Shown piece after piece: positions 47,371 to 60,097 of a stretch of 64,000 nt of DNA (the stretch's first letter is position 1; each line of letters opens with the position of its first letter). The stretch lies in contig CM054117.1 in assembly GCA_028673005.1 (NCBI GenBank), positions 32,212,561 to 32,276,560 of the forward strand, read 5' to 3'. The stretch comes from Tanypteryx hageni (lineage: Eukaryota; Arthropoda; Insecta; Odonata; Petaluridae). Under the pieces are notes generated by a model. The model searched no databases, was not told the origin of the DNA, and saw nothing but the letters and a program-made list of their open reading frames with translations. A program made the position numbers and the translations under genes.

Positions 47371-48340
47371 ATAAGATAATTGTAAAAAGATGCTTGAGAT
47401 AATTTTTTATGGGTAATATAGTTCGATAATTCATATTTAGAACATAAATTGAAAGCGGAAACTACATTAATTTGTGGATTTGGTTTAAAATATATTAATT
47501 TCCATTATGCTGAATGTATACCATTCTTTTGACCTGCCCTTAGAATATTACCCGGACCAGTTTTTTAAGCGCCTCGCTCTAACGACCAGTAACAGCATAC
47601 ATCGGTATCAGCATGCATCCAAGGATGCCAGTTTCTTAAGGTTTAAGTTGCACTCCATTAAGAGACCCAACCGCCCATCCCTCTTCCCTCTTTTAAAGCT
47701 GCAACACAATGAGAAATCTCTCCGCTTAAGTTATATCTAGTTACGACCGTGGTTCGGAATAAAAAAAACCTCGCACGCTGTTCAAACTCCTTCGCATCAC
47801 TCTCCGTGCAACCCAAAATGGCCATCCCCCGTGTCATCGTTATGTATCTCATATGTAATGGCTCTAACAGCGGAACACGTAACAACGTTTCGAAAGAGGA
47901 GTAATTTTTTTCTCCTCTCCGTATCATCTCTCTCGCTCTTCCTTCCTCCTTTCTCCCTTTTTTGCTGTTTCGTCCTCCTTACTTTTCCAGGCGAGAGGTT
48001 CCCGGTCAGTTTTGTATGGACCTCCACCTCTTAAAAGTGGGACGAAGGGGAGAGGAAATGGGGGTGATTTGTTGCTCGGTGAATCACAAGGTTATGGTGG
48101 GTCTTTCGGAGAGAGAGAGAGAAAGAGGAAGAGGCAAAGAAACTAAACAGGATTTCAGGGTGTGGCGGTTATCTTTACAGGCATTCGATTCGATGAACGT
48201 GGTATTGGAGGGTAGAGAGAGAGAGAGAGGGTGGAGGAGGTGGAGGAGAGCGGGAATGGAGGAGGAGAGTGAGAGTTAAGTAGCCGGGAGGAGAGTGTTG
48301 TGAACCCTGACTCCCACTATCTCTCCCTATGAGAGTAGGC
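47371..48340. other. Mixed DNA with short pyrimidine and purine tracts
   Basis: A C/T-leaning stretch at about 47900-47990 is followed by GA-rich runs near 48110-48130 and 48211-48270. Frames up to 105 codons are unrecognised or compositional. Confidence 0.4.
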
Positions 48341-48700
48341 GAACGGAATATTAAGAAGGGGTTAGCATTCTCCGCGGATGCTTTTTAATTGATTGGACAT
48401 TGGTATGCGGAAAGGTGCCAAACGGCGACGGGAAAACTGTTCGCCGTGCAACGGAACGGCACGAGGTGGCAATTAATTACCGCTTTGCGCTGTTCGCCAT
48501 TTACGAAAAGTACGTCACAGGCACTATCCATATTAGTTACTTCAACTCATTTCGGGATTTTATTATCGAGGGCATTTAAAAAGCTTTATTACGTTGGAGT
48601 GAGTGCATGCGGATATCAAGAGTTTAGCGGCTGCCGAAATTTAAATTCATTGCGAGTCCTTTGTTAAAAAGGCGATTGCCATAGTTTTTGAAATACCTAC
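48341..48700. promoter_or_regulatory. Candidate regulatory island with AATTAATTA-type words
   Basis: A complex, CpG-containing segment with TTTTTAATTGATTGG near 48384 and GGCAATTAATTACCG near 48467. The 92-codon frame 48389-48667 has no recognisable domain. A regulatory role is inferred only from clustered homeodomain-like words in otherwise complex DNA. Confidence 0.2.
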
Positions 48701-48963
48701 GTATTATCCAACAGTTACGCAGCAACGTAAATTAAAAATCAAATCTGCGAACGTTTCGCAAAACTTCCGTTCGAAACTGGTTCTTGAACTGGAGATCGCG
48801 AAAGGTTTTCGGGAATGTCGCGAGGGATGTTTATATTTTATTTTTTAATTCTGTTTGGATACATTTATGAAATTAACATTATTTTTTGCTCAAATGAAAT
48901 AAATATTTATAATATTTTAAAACTAATAATACATTTTATATTTATTAGTACATAGATGGGGTT

Positions 48964-49031
48964 AAGTGGTTCGCATTAAAGTCTGCTGCCTTAAGATGGA
49001 ATTTCAGAATGATTAATTTTGGGAACCACTG
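48964..49031. mobile_element. Possible hAT end fragment
   Basis: The right end TTTGGGAACCACTG matches a common hAT terminus. A partial inverted match AAGTGGTTCGCA lies 68 bp away. No 8-bp target duplication is found, so this may be a deleted relic or chance. Confidence 0.25.
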
Positions 49032-49855
49032 GAATACACTACTACACTCATTGTGATGTTCATTGAAAACATATTGTAGCTCTTATTTTTTTTTCATCTT
49101 AAATGTTAGTTTAATTCACAATTAAATCCATATAATTGCTTATAAATGTTATAAATACCAATATATCCGATATGTCGTGCTTAGATATTTGTTAAATGTC
49201 AGATTCAGTATAATTTGAACCTTATCCCAAAAATGAACTTGAAAGACAAAGTGTTAACCCAAAAAATATTCTGTATATATTTGATTCGGATGAATGAAAT
49301 TTTCAAGATCATTTTAATCGAGAGCCCCTCAAAGGATTCAAAAACTCAACGATGGCTTATAAAATATTTGTTTCGAAATACCTTGTAAGGTAATGTCGAG
49401 GGAAATATTCGAAGAATTTTCCCAGGATAAAATATCGCTTATGGCCCAAATTCCAGGGCAAATAAATTAAAATCTCAATAAAATTTCCTTCTTTAAAAAA
49501 ATGCGCGATGGATAGCCATTTTATGAACTAACCAGAAAACAATAAGAAAGTTTAAACACAAAAGCAATTAATTTGTCTACTATGAGAAAGTGTGTTGAAG
49601 GATATTGGAATAGGATAAATCGCGGTGGACAGAGAGTAAAACAGTTTTTTTCTCAGGAACAGCGAATATGTTCCATTCGTTAACTCCACAGTGCAGTCTG
49701 ACGTTAACATGTTGCATATGTGTTTTGTCTTTTAAATAAGAGAAATCAAGCTGGATCGACTACACAGAAAGTTTAAAGACCCGAAGAAAATAATAAGAAC
49801 GCAAGCAAAGTTACATGAATACTATTTCGGGAAGAGTAAAAAGCGAAGTGCATGT
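49032..49855. other. AT-rich unique DNA, no gene seen
   Basis: Stop-dense and without visible repeats. Confidence 0.5.
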
Positions 49856-49859
49856 ATGC

Positions 49860-50510
49860 AAGTGGACGTGTGAGGGGGAGAAAGAGAGGGGGGAGGGAGT
49901 GAAAGGGGAGAGAGAGTGAGGGATGGAGGGAGTGAAGGGAGTAGAGAGGGAGAGAGGGGAGAGGGGGTTAAGAGAGGATAACGCCCTTTCGGACCTCAGC
50001 CTTAAAGGGAATCGGGTAAACGAGTACGTGCAAGATAGCCGAGAGGTCGTAAGATATAGTAAGAGAAAGGACGTCTCCATTTTAACTATGGCCGAAGGGA
50101 AGAGGAGAGAGTGAGGCGGATATGGAGGGAGGGAGGAAACTAAATGAAAAAGAAAGAGAGGGGGAAAGAGATAGAGAGGGAAAGAGAATGCCTGAAGGTA
50201 ATGGAGAAAATAAGGAGGAATACCAAGTTAGAGTAGCAATGAAGAAGAAATGGAGAAGGTATGCTAGAGGACGATATTGAGAGGGAGAAAAAGATTTTCG
50301 ATGTGGCGAGATAGGAAAGTAGGAACAAACGCGATAAAGGCAGATTAAAACGAACGGACTAAATGGATTAAGAGATGGAAAGTGAGTGAAATACGAAAAT
50401 GGAAAGAAATGTGGAAGAAGGAATTGAGAGGGAGGGAGAGCGAGGCGGAGGGAGGTAAGGCGAGGAAGAGAGAGAGAAATTGGATATGGAGAAACTTATA
50501 CAGTATAACA
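49860..50510. repeat. Purine-rich interrupted block
   Basis: A/G-rich on the + strand with many GAGAGGG words, broken at 49981-50060 by mixed sequence. Overlapping low-complexity frames are not taken as coding. Confidence 0.65.
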
Positions 50511-52320
50511 AGAACGAGTCCAATGACACATGAGTTACGCGAGGCGAGATTTCGATTATTTTGGCCGAGGAGAGGTAAATGAAGGAAGAGATTTCACGGG
50601 ATCATTGGATTCGAATAGTAGGCAGAGGTATTTTCATGCAAGTGCAGACTATTTCTGTGTGTTTTATTCGTTCGATTTGGACGAATCGTTTGATCTTGCA
50701 AATCGCAAAATTTCTCAAATATCCTCTCAGTCTTCACTCAACAATAGGTGCTAAAATTTCAATCGATTTCGCATTTGATTTAGATTCAAACGTCACCGCA
50801 CTTGACCTTCACACTTAAAGTTATCCCAACGGATACTAAAGCTCACTTCGTTAATCATTCGGACGGACACGTAATTTAATCAACATTTCAAATTTTGTTT
50901 TTGGCAGCTCTCTCAAATACTTTTCACCATCGACATACTTCCGTCGTGGTATATATATATAATTAATAACTCTTCTTTAAAATCAAAAGAAATTTCGACG
51001 GTATAAAATGTTTTCCGCGTCCATCTAAAAATAATTATCTATTTCACTGACAAATGTTTCAACTTTACTTTCGCTTGAAAATGGACAAATTTCTGATAGA
51101 TCCGCACGCTTCCTGGTGTGATGCTACGCAATTCTTTCAATCTTTTGCTATATCTTCAAAGGCAGGCTTGAGCAATGATTATTTTATTAGGCGAATGTTT
51201 CTCACATCTTCATTATACCTGTAACGATTACTCATTAAAACTATAAAAATTATCAACGATCGGATGAATTATAAGTACTTAAGTACGCAATCGCTCTTGG
51301 TGAAAACTTGATCGGAGCCCATTAAAAAAATCCTCCACTTTTCCCATTCTGTCGATCTTTTTGGACGTTTCCTTATAAAAATGTTTTAAATCTGGCCGTG
51401 CATACATTGGGGAGGTGGAGAAGTGCCCATATCTTCCAATTGACAAAGGAAGATAAGAGTCGAAAGAGAAAAAGCTGGATAGCTATTGAGATGGTGAAAT
51501 AGAGATGGGGGAATCAGGAAGGGAGAGGAAAAGGGGGAGCCGGAATAAAACGAATGAGGATAAAGAAATGAGTAAACGAGTGAAAGGGAAGTTAGCTAAT
51601 AAGGGGATCGAGGCAGGAGTTGGGGGAATTGGGGGGGGGAGGGAGGAGAAGTGCAGGGGAGTGGCTAGGGCAAGGTAGGCAGTTTTTTAAAATGGGTGTA
51701 GCCGTCACATAGGAATACGAAAAAGGTTTCCAATCGGCCCGTATATGGGTATTCGTTCCGTAAAGACGCCTCCCCCTCCCCCCGCCCTTCCCCTCCCTCC
51801 CAAAACCTCCATCCCTCCCTAACTTTAACTCACCTCACACTTCAACTTAAAACGTCACACCTTAACCTTCTTAAGGTCTTGTCATTTCTGGCCGCTCGGT
51901 TAACGGCCAAAAGGTTTCCCTGTCGTTTTGTTCGGCTGTCGGGTTTTTTTCCTCTCTTTCTCTCCTCCCCAAATCCGAACCGCGTATAAAAAATACACCT
52001 GCGTTCTTTTTTTTTCTCCGAAGAAATCGTTTCTTCCGAGGATTATTTATTAAACCGAAATCAATGTTTGAAAGCGTGAAAGCCTATTGAACGGGTTTTC
52101 CGAAGATTATGGCCACGGATTTTTTTGTGGGTTCCTTAAATGGTACGATTTAAAAAAAACAAGCGCTCGTTCATGCGTACGTGTGTGTGTGTGCGTGCCT
52201 GATTTTCGTCGATGAATAAGAAAGTGGAAAGTCCTTCCGATGCGGTCGATTTGAAAAGACTCGTAAACAACATGGCGCCGGGCGTTTCGTCCGAAATCGT
52301 GTCAAAATACCCTTTCCACT
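50511..52320. other. Mixed DNA, no gene seen
   Basis: AT-rich to about 51400, purine-leaning at 51420-51670, a pyrimidine patch at 51770-51830, then complex sequence with a short GT run near 52181. Frames of 79 codons or fewer are unrecognised. Confidence 0.45.
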
Positions 52321-52324
52321 ATAG

Positions 52325-52540
52325 TAGAGCCGGGACAAGGGCTAGGCGACCGAGGCGCCCGCCTAGGGCGCGGTACAAATGACCATTTGAATTTTTACTC
52401 TTTAACTGTAACGTTTTATATCATTAAATATACATATTTAATATATTTTATTTAACTTCTACATTGTTTTGGGAGGTGTGCTGCATACTTTCACTAGGAT
52501 TAGTAGACCTAGGGCGCAAAAGTATTTTGTCCCGACTCTG
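52325..52540. mobile_element. Inverted-repeat element (216 bp), hAT-like ends
   Basis: The ends TAGAGCCGGGACAAG and TTTTGTCCCGACTCTG are near-perfect inverted repeats. Subterminal copies of CCTAGGGCGC occur near each end (about 52362 and 52508). No 8-bp target duplication is visible, so superfamily is tentative. No coding capacity. Confidence 0.5.
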
Positions 52541-54540
52541 CTTGCGACCGTCTGTTTTTATTTTTGAGGCGTTAATTAAAAGCATATCTTGGGCAACGGC
52601 ACGTGTCTCAATCCCTCCCATTTTTGCCAAGCTCCACTCATCAATCACAGAAAGTAGAAAGACGGTACGCCTTCAATACGTGTACGCCCTAATATCTTGC
52701 GTTTGATTAACAAGCGATTGCCGACTGATTGATGATTCGGATCCATCGGAAGACGAATGGCGGCCGAGAGAGGTTGACAAAACGCATCAAAACATTATTT
52801 TTCTTCGCCTGATTCCCCGAAGGGGCGGCATGGTGAGGAAAGACCGCCCCATAAATAAGTAATTCACATTATATTCAGATCGTTAACTGTAGAGACTATT
52901 CGGACAGGACGTCGCATCGTGATCTTCGATTGAGTAGTTAGTTCCGTTGCTGAGCGGGCACTTACAGAAACATATGGCGATGTTTTGAGGATTATCCTGT
53001 TAATAACACTGAACAAGTGTTTATTAAGGGAAACTGCGTTGAATTCTGGCATTGAATGGCTGAATTTATACAAAATAATATGACTTTATTTAGCTCTTAC
53101 TCTAAACAAATAAGAATCTACTTATAAAATCATGCTCTCCTGGATGACGAGATAACGCGAATCGCGGTTACAAGTGAAGTATCTCTTGATCGTGTGACAT
53201 ATGCCTAACTCTCCAAAACGATTTATTTTAGCCTTCCAACTGTCTTGCAAACCTTTTCTCTTATGAAATCTAAATAATATGGCATGTACTTAATATGTTC
53301 GAGGAAAACAGACGGATCAATTGTATGTGTTAGTCTCAATTATACTATTTAACCAAAAGTTCTTTATGCCGATATCCAATCATTTTTAATGTATCTATAT
53401 TATTTATTAGAACCTATTACTCTTACTTTCTAGCATAGTTTTAAATGTTCAACCAGAAATTTTTATTATTATTTTATTTACGATTTTTAGCTAATTTAGC
53501 GAAGATTATTTATTATATATTTTCGGTATTTTAGTTTATCATCATTATATTTCCATTTATAATTACAATTATAATATTATATAATTATTACATTTATAAT
53601 TATCTCTTCATAGTTTATGAAAGCGGATGAATAAAGGACATTAGAATTTAATGTAAAATATAGAATATATTTTTCGATCGATTTGTCCATTTTTTCATGA
53701 ATTCGTTTTCGATGAGTTTTGCGATCTTTTAATTTTGCATCGGTCAGAGTATTGCCCTCAACCAATATTTTTATTGTCTAAAAAATATTCATTCCCATCA
53801 CCCCATCTTATAGTCTTTCACGCCCAGCTGCCAAATTTCTCCTGCATTATAGTGCTTATGTCTTCGTCCCGTAGTAAATTTTTAAAAAAGAAAGCTAATA
53901 ATTTAATGTAGTTCCCTGGAAGCCAATAAATCGTAATTATTCTTTAATCTTAGCGCATAATTATATTTACGCTAAAAATTAGGATTAAACGATCAGGTAT
54001 TTTGGAATAAAAATTCATTATATAATTTTTTTTCTTTCGCGTGGCTTCTGAATTAGGGTGGCCTTATATTCGACGTCGCCCTATAATCGGCCAATACTGT
54101 AGTATATAAAAACTGAACCGCGATTCGAGATTTTTAACACTCGCTATGAGCCCATATTATAGTTATGGCAATCCCAGTGTTATAGGCATCGTATTTCAAT
54201 GATATGATGTATATGGACAGACAGTCGAAGCCGAACACATATATACTGAATTTTATGAGTTTTTCCATAAAATAAAATATCGAAATCAGCTTGCAGCTTT
54301 CCTAGCGATCGTAAATACAGAATGAAGGGTCAAAATTGTCGTTAAAAAATGGGTGCTTTGTGGTTAAAATGTTGATGAATTATTTATTTAATTTGTTTGT
54401 CAAGACCTAAACAACGTAGTCTTTTATTTTATTCATGTTTATTTTAAGAAGTAGTTTTGCTGTAAGGTCTTTTCTACTTTGATAATAAAAGTTTAATTTG
54501 AAAGACTCGTACTACTCTCCTGTAATTATGGTTTTTATTA
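52541..54540. other. Mixed then AT-rich DNA, no gene seen
   Basis: Complex to about 52860, then strongly AT-rich. A phrase near 54058-54100 (GCCTTATATTCGACGTCGCC, then CTATAATCGG) looks like a TE-derived motif, but no element boundaries could be drawn. Confidence 0.4.
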
Positions 54541-54556
54541 TTGTTGTAAATGTGCA

Positions 54557-55714
54557 TAGAGTTTTGGGTTCCCGGCGATATTTCCCGGGAAATGGGAATT
54601 AGATTTTCAAATATCCCGGGAACCCGGGAATAAGAATGATTTCGCATTTTTAATATATAATTCGCCATTTTTCATTTAAACATGAAATTTATAAAGAAAA
54701 ATTATTATTTTTATTATAAAATTTCTAATTCTGTTCATCTTTTTCCGCCTACAATTCGAAATTCCCCATGTTAAACGTTTAATTCATATATTTTGGGGAA
54801 ATCTTGCCATTTTAACGGGATTTGCCTTGACAACCAATTACATTGTTAAACCTCGAAATCCTATTGTCATTTCGTTCTTTATGGTTGAAAGCGTGTTTTG
54901 AATATTTTTAATACGAGAGAGAGACAGAGAGAGAAGGAACTGCCATGGATTTTTGAATACGCGTCGAATCGATCAGCAGATCAGTTTATAACGCGAGAAT
55001 TTGACGCATTCTTTTTGTTAGTGATTTGCATTGTTGCCGGTTTCGGGTAATTTTGTACCATTGATTTGGATAATAGCTTCGCGTCGCGATGTCTATTCAA
55101 GAAACAAATTTTCCCGTTGAATTTCAACGGGCATCTTCCTAGTTTATATATAATTCACTTGGTCAGAATATCTACTTTGGTCGATTAGGGGAGGAGGGAG
55201 AGGGGAAGGAAGAAGAGTAGGAGGGGAAGGTAGTTCACTTCAGCCCATAGTTTCAGATTCATGCCACATGCAACCATTACTTTTGAACCTTGTTTCACTA
55301 ACGACATTCACGGGCGCGAGAAGAAGCCATTTTGACATTGCATTAACGTTCCATTAAAATTGAATTAATAGCGATAAACGCAACCTGATCCTTAATCTCA
55401 AACTTCTAATAACTCAGTTACTAAATAGCATTCGCTGAAAAAATATTTAGTATTCATAAAAAATTATATTGGTACAACATGCGTAAAATTAAAAAATTAA
55501 AAACTAATTTTGATAGTTCAACACTTGGAGCTAAAATTCGGAGGAAAATCTAAAAAACAAGCTATGAAGGCAATTCTGAAAATTTTTGACTCGGCACAAA
55601 ATTCAAACGAACAATTTTCGGGAATCATTAAAAAATTTACCGGGAATCGAGAATAAGAAATATCGAGTAAATTCCCGGGAACTGGGAACGGTAATTCCCG
55701 GTTCCAAAACTCTA
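54557..55714. mobile_element. Non-autonomous hAT element (1,158 bp) with perfect TSD
   Basis: The ends TAGAGTTTTGG and CCAAAACTCTA are perfect inverted repeats. They are flanked by identical 8-bp direct repeats AATGTGCA at 54549-54556 and 55715-55722. Both subterminal regions are packed with inverted copies of TTCCCGGGAA-like words (left about 54568-54630, right about 55617-55703), as expected for transposase-binding arrays in hAT elements. The interior has a short GA run near 54917 and another A/G-rich patch near 55190-55230, with no transposase frame. It is an internally deleted or never-coding derivative dependent on a trans-acting transposase. Confidence 0.85.
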
Positions 55715-55722
55715 AATGTGCA

Positions 55723-56325
55723 GTCTCTATATATTGAAATGGTAATTTTCAAGAAGAACACCTTCAACTAACAAAATTGTAAGCATCGTATAGCATACAC
55801 GCAGTATCTTAGAATCTCTGATTCTCGAAAGCGTTAATCAATCATCAGAAAATCGAAAACTCTACAAACAATAATAAAGATCTTCTTGGTAGTTCTGGCA
55901 GCATTTATTCCGTTCTTTCTAAACCGATGACTTCGGAAAATTTTTGGATTGGTGAAGTAAAAAGAGCATTTTGTCGAACGTGGAAAACAAAAAAAACTAC
56001 GATTTAGAATACAATTGCTCTATCAGGCTCGTGAAACTAAAATTCACCTCGCAGTTTTCACGGAAGTGCATGCATTAGGAAAATACACCAAGAATAACTC
56101 TTTCATTGGATTTGCCATCATAATCGAGAAAAAGTAAACCATAAGGGGGAAAAAGGAAATTTCAACTAGCTTATGTTAGTGAGTCATACCGTCGCATCTG
56201 CCGTTTCAAACTGGGTTCTCGAGAAACGTCAGGTAGTACAAAAAAAAACAAATAAATAAATAACAGTGGCATTCTAAGTTAACCTCTGGTATATTATCTC
56301 AAGAAACGAAGGCCATAAGGCAAGG

Positions 56326-56330
<5 letters not shown>
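55723..56330. other. AT-rich unique DNA, no gene seen
   Basis: Short frames only, no repeats identified. Confidence 0.5.

Positions 56331-56332
<2 letters not shown>

Positions 56333-56360
<28 letters not shown>
56333..56360. repeat. (AG)n microsatellite
   Basis: Fourteen uninterrupted AG units. Confidence 0.95.
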
Positions 56361-56363
<3 letters not shown>

Positions 56364-56499
56364 AAAGGAAGAATGACGAGAAGACGCACGTAGAACATTC
56401 GAGTTAAGAACGAATCTCTTTATGCTGAAGAGGAAGCTAGTCTTTTAGTAAACGACACGGTCCTGAGACAATGTGGTGTGACCGCCAGTATGTGATGAT

Positions 56500-57075
56500 G
56501 ACGACTGATGGCGGCGAAAAGGAGTAGAGAAATGGACGAGAGAGGGAGAGAAGAGGGAGGGCGAGAGAGAGAGAGGGAGATAAGGGGAGAGCGCAGGAGG
56601 GTGTCGAGGGAGAGTCTGTGGATAGAAGGTGGCAGCTGGCCGGATGCTTTGCCACGCGTCCTCAATGAGGAAACGAGCCGAGGGGGCAGGAAGCCGCCGC
56701 AGCCGCGGCAAAAGGGTAAGGACGAGAAAGAGAGAGAGAGAGAGAAAGAAAGAAATAGGGGAAGATTGGAGGAGGGGGCGAGAGGGAAGATATCTGTTTG
56801 ATGACGGAGGGAGGGAGACGGGGGTTATTAGGGAGGTTACCGCCTTAGAGGAGGGAGAGCGTATTCTCTCTCTTTAAGTCCCCTTCAGCACCCTTAACGC
56901 TCGGCTCAGTCACCCATTCCTTTCTCTCCCTCCACTCCATACTCTCATCTCTCTCTCTCTCTCTCTCAACCATATCTCCCTCTCTATTTCTCAACTCTCA
57001 GTTCCTCCATTATCCTCACCCTCTCCGTCTTTTTTCCTTTCCACAGTTCTCCACCATCTTCCTAAATCTTTCCGA
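56500..57075. repeat. Purine block abruptly switching to pyrimidine block
   Basis: Positions 56515-56865 are A/G-rich (with GAGAGAGAG near 56561 and 56727), then 56878-57065 are C/T-rich with CTCTCTCTC near 56949. The switch takes only a few bases near 56870. Frames across both strands are compositional. Confidence 0.75.
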
Positions 57076-57760
57076 GAGAGAATTTTCTTCCATTCTTTTC
57101 CCCTTTAAGGTTACTTGGAAGCAGAGTGTTTTTGGTCATTATTTTCTTCCCCCATTACGTTAATCGTCGTTATCGTATCGTCGTAACTATCCCAAGAATG
57201 CGGAATTTATTAGGATTGGTGTACATATTTCCTTCCTAATTTTTTTCGAGTTTGTCAACTCTTATCCTGCCCGCTCTACTCTCTCGTTTCCTTTTGTATC
57301 GCCTATCCGAATGCGTTTGTCACTTTCTCTTAATTATAACGTCGAATTTATTTCACGATTGTCTTTTTGGTGTTATTTAGTGTTATCCATCCTCGACTCA
57401 GTTAACCTTCAACTCTTAACCAATCTATTGTCACCTATTTTTTATCTCGCCTTATGTGAACTTATCATAAAAATTAATTCCCTTATTATTCCTGTCTTAA
57501 TTGCACCACTTCCTCTATATGTCTCGAACGGATATCGTTTTACGTTATCCTGCGTAATTATCATTTTTATACGCGCATTTGAATGCAAATTTCGGCCGAA
57601 AGGGACGCAGTGATTCGGGAATGCTAAGTCTAAAATTCGAACGGACGTCAAAAGTAAATTTTCGATAACCTCTTTGGTTGGTCAACGTAAAATTTATACA
57701 ACTCACGAATTACTTTCCATCTTCCGTGCTCTCCTTTTGTTTTTATTTACCCCATATCCT
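57076..57760. other. Mixed DNA, no gene seen
   Basis: A 100-codon + frame (57311-57613) encodes a Leu/Ile-rich hydrophobic peptide from T-rich DNA; no domain is recognised. Confidence 0.35.
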
Positions 57761-58115
57761 TCGTTCTTCTTTTTCTGACCATTCCGCCGCCTCCTCTTCT
57801 CCCCGGCGTCCCCTTCGACCACTTACCCAATCCACTCCTCCCTCCCTCCCGCATCCCCCTATCATTCACCATCTCATTGTTTTTTTTATCCCGACCGCCA
57901 AAAGACGCACGAATCAACCGCATCAACACGAAGGAGACTCGAGGAAGGCACATCCTTGATGACGGTGTCGCCGTGTCATCTGCCTCTGTCCCCTCGGTCG
58001 TCCCATCCTTGTCTCCCCTCTTGCTCCCCCTTAAACCCTTCTCCCCCCTCCCCAACCCCACCGCGGTCCGCTCCTTCCCCTCCCCCATCTCTTCCTCTGC
58101 CACCCTCCTCTCTCC
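57761..58115. repeat. Polypyrimidine-leaning block
   Basis: C/T-rich with CCCCTCCCC and CTCCTC words. Frames of 125-164 codons overlap on both strands here and extend to about 58254; they are Ser/Pro-rich or Gly/Arg/Glu-rich low-complexity. Confidence 0.6.
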
Positions 58116-59150
58116 ACTTCGTGGTATGCGAACTGAGAAGCCGTCTGTGGATGATATCTCTCCGTCTTTATCTCTCCCTCCGTCGGGAGGGGAGGATTCG
58201 CGAGCTAAAAGAGGAAGTGCATGCTTTGCAGAGAATTTCAATGCGTTTCGGTAAAGTCAAGGGAGTCTTTTGCCGTTTAACCGAGGGATATAGTTTCAAC
58301 GGATGACGGAAATTAAGTGATTGCTAGAGAAGGCGCCAGCGAAGAGTTATCTCGTCCGACGGCGGAATTCCTAAATTCTATGTCTTTATTCGCCGAGCAG
58401 AAAAGAGTTTCCCGAGTTTTCAAACGGATTTCGTGATTTTTTTGCTTGGAAGAGGAAAGTGCAACTCGCCATTGCAACATAAGCGCACGTTTATGAAGTC
58501 ACTTTCTGTACAGGTAACTGAATGCGGATAGATTTTAATTTTATTTGTTGCTTTGAATTCATGCTTACGTTGCATAATGACGTGGAAATTTGACCGTTGT
58601 TTTAACATTTCAGGTCACTTATTTGTTTTTATCGCGTAAAATCAAATATGAGAAGTGAGATGAACGTTAAGCTGATATTCTTTCGTTACATAGGTATTTA
58701 TATTCCAAATTCTAAATTTTACTCGTACCAATGTTTTTAATAATTTATACTTTTTTATAAATAAGATGAATTTTCCTCGGTATAATTTAGCCATTTCTTG
58801 CTATAAGCTGGATAGTTAATTAAAAATAAATTAATAATATTATATCGAGTTCAAATAGCTACTTCATTTAGGATTGCAGATATTTTGCATGTTTGATTAA
58901 AGAACCTAAATTAATAATTGAAAATTACCAGTAAGGAGCGAATTGGGAAAAAATAAAAAAATAAACGCCTTCTGAGGAAAGCATTATATTCAGTTTCAAA
59001 TACCAAGTAACCTAAAAAAGTACGCCCATAAAACCCATTAAAAATAACAGCATTCATTGCCTTTAAACTGCCGGTATATAACAAACAAAGGGTAAATGAG
59101 TGAAATAATCATCCCTCGCAGCGTCTCCACCCGCTATATTTTATCCAATA
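58116..59150. other. Complex then AT-rich DNA, no gene seen
   Basis: CpG-containing to about 58400, then AT-rich. No recognisable frames. Confidence 0.45.
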
Positions 59151-59440
59151 ATAATCAACCCAAAACCTTAACGGAAATGACCCAGAATCCCGCCCTCCCC
59201 GCCAACCAACCCAATCCTTATTTATTTCTTTCATTCACGCATCGCCCATCCCTGCGTTCTCGAGCCCGCCCCACCCCCCCTACCACCCTCTCCTCCTTGC
59301 GTACCCTCTGAGGTCATCTTGGTCACGCGACCCATAGTCTTAACGACACCACCCTCCCCCTTCCCCTCCCTCCCCTATTCCTCTTTCCCCCTCTCCACCC
59401 CCAAAACGCTCTCTCCCCCACCGCCACTTAACGCCCGACC
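59151..59440. repeat. Pyrimidine-rich block
   Basis: C-rich C/T sequence with CCCCCC and CTCCCC words. Pro/Ser low-complexity frames only. Confidence 0.65.
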
Positions 59441-60090
59441 GCTTTACAGCTCCACATACAAGGGGCAATTCAAGGAGGCGGCGTTAAAAAAGGCGACATC
59501 TGAGGACATAGGAACTAAAGCTAAAGGTTACGACTGCTAACACCACGCGCCGCTGCGCACGCGGAATTCCAGAGAGAGAGAGTAAGGGAAAAAATAATAA
59601 GAGATGGTCGTCCCCCCTCCCCAGTCTTCCATCCCCCTTCATCTCTCTCTCTCTCTTTGACCGGTGGTCAGTTCTGAATCTTGTCTCCTTGATAGCGAGC
59701 AGAGTTTTACACGCCGTGTATTGGAAGAGAAAGTTAACTCTTTTTAGAGTGTGAGAAAAAATGTTGAGCGTGTTTTTACACGGGTTCATTTCCCCTCACC
59801 CCCACGGCCTAATCTGGTTTCGCGTGGAGTTACCTTATTTCCAATTGAGTAATCATTGGTGAAATCAGCGGTCGCTCCTCTTCTGCACCCTAAGGTACTA
59901 AGGCAAAAAATCGAATTCACCTAAGCAGATGATGCGGTGGATGAATTCATGTATGTAATTGCATGTACATATTTGCAAGTAGTATTTACAATGACCTTTG
60001 AAAAAATGAATTTAATGTAAATAAGTTTCTTCCTTCGGATACGCACTTCTGATAAATTAGCATTTATTTGTTTTGTAGCTATTCACCTTA
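59441..60090. other. Mixed DNA, no gene seen
   Basis: Contains short GA (59570-59582) and CT (59641-59657) runs. Frames up to 101 codons are unrecognised. Confidence 0.4.
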
Positions 60091-60097
60091 TACTCCG

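Noticed and set aside
54058..54100. CTTATATTCG/CTATAATCGG phrase as a transposon end
   Set aside because: It resembles TE-derived text, but no partner inverted repeat or target duplication could be located.
57747..58306. 164-codon minus and 125-codon plus frames
   Set aside because: Mutually overlapping frames in C/T-rich DNA; Gly/Arg or Ser/Pro low-complexity.
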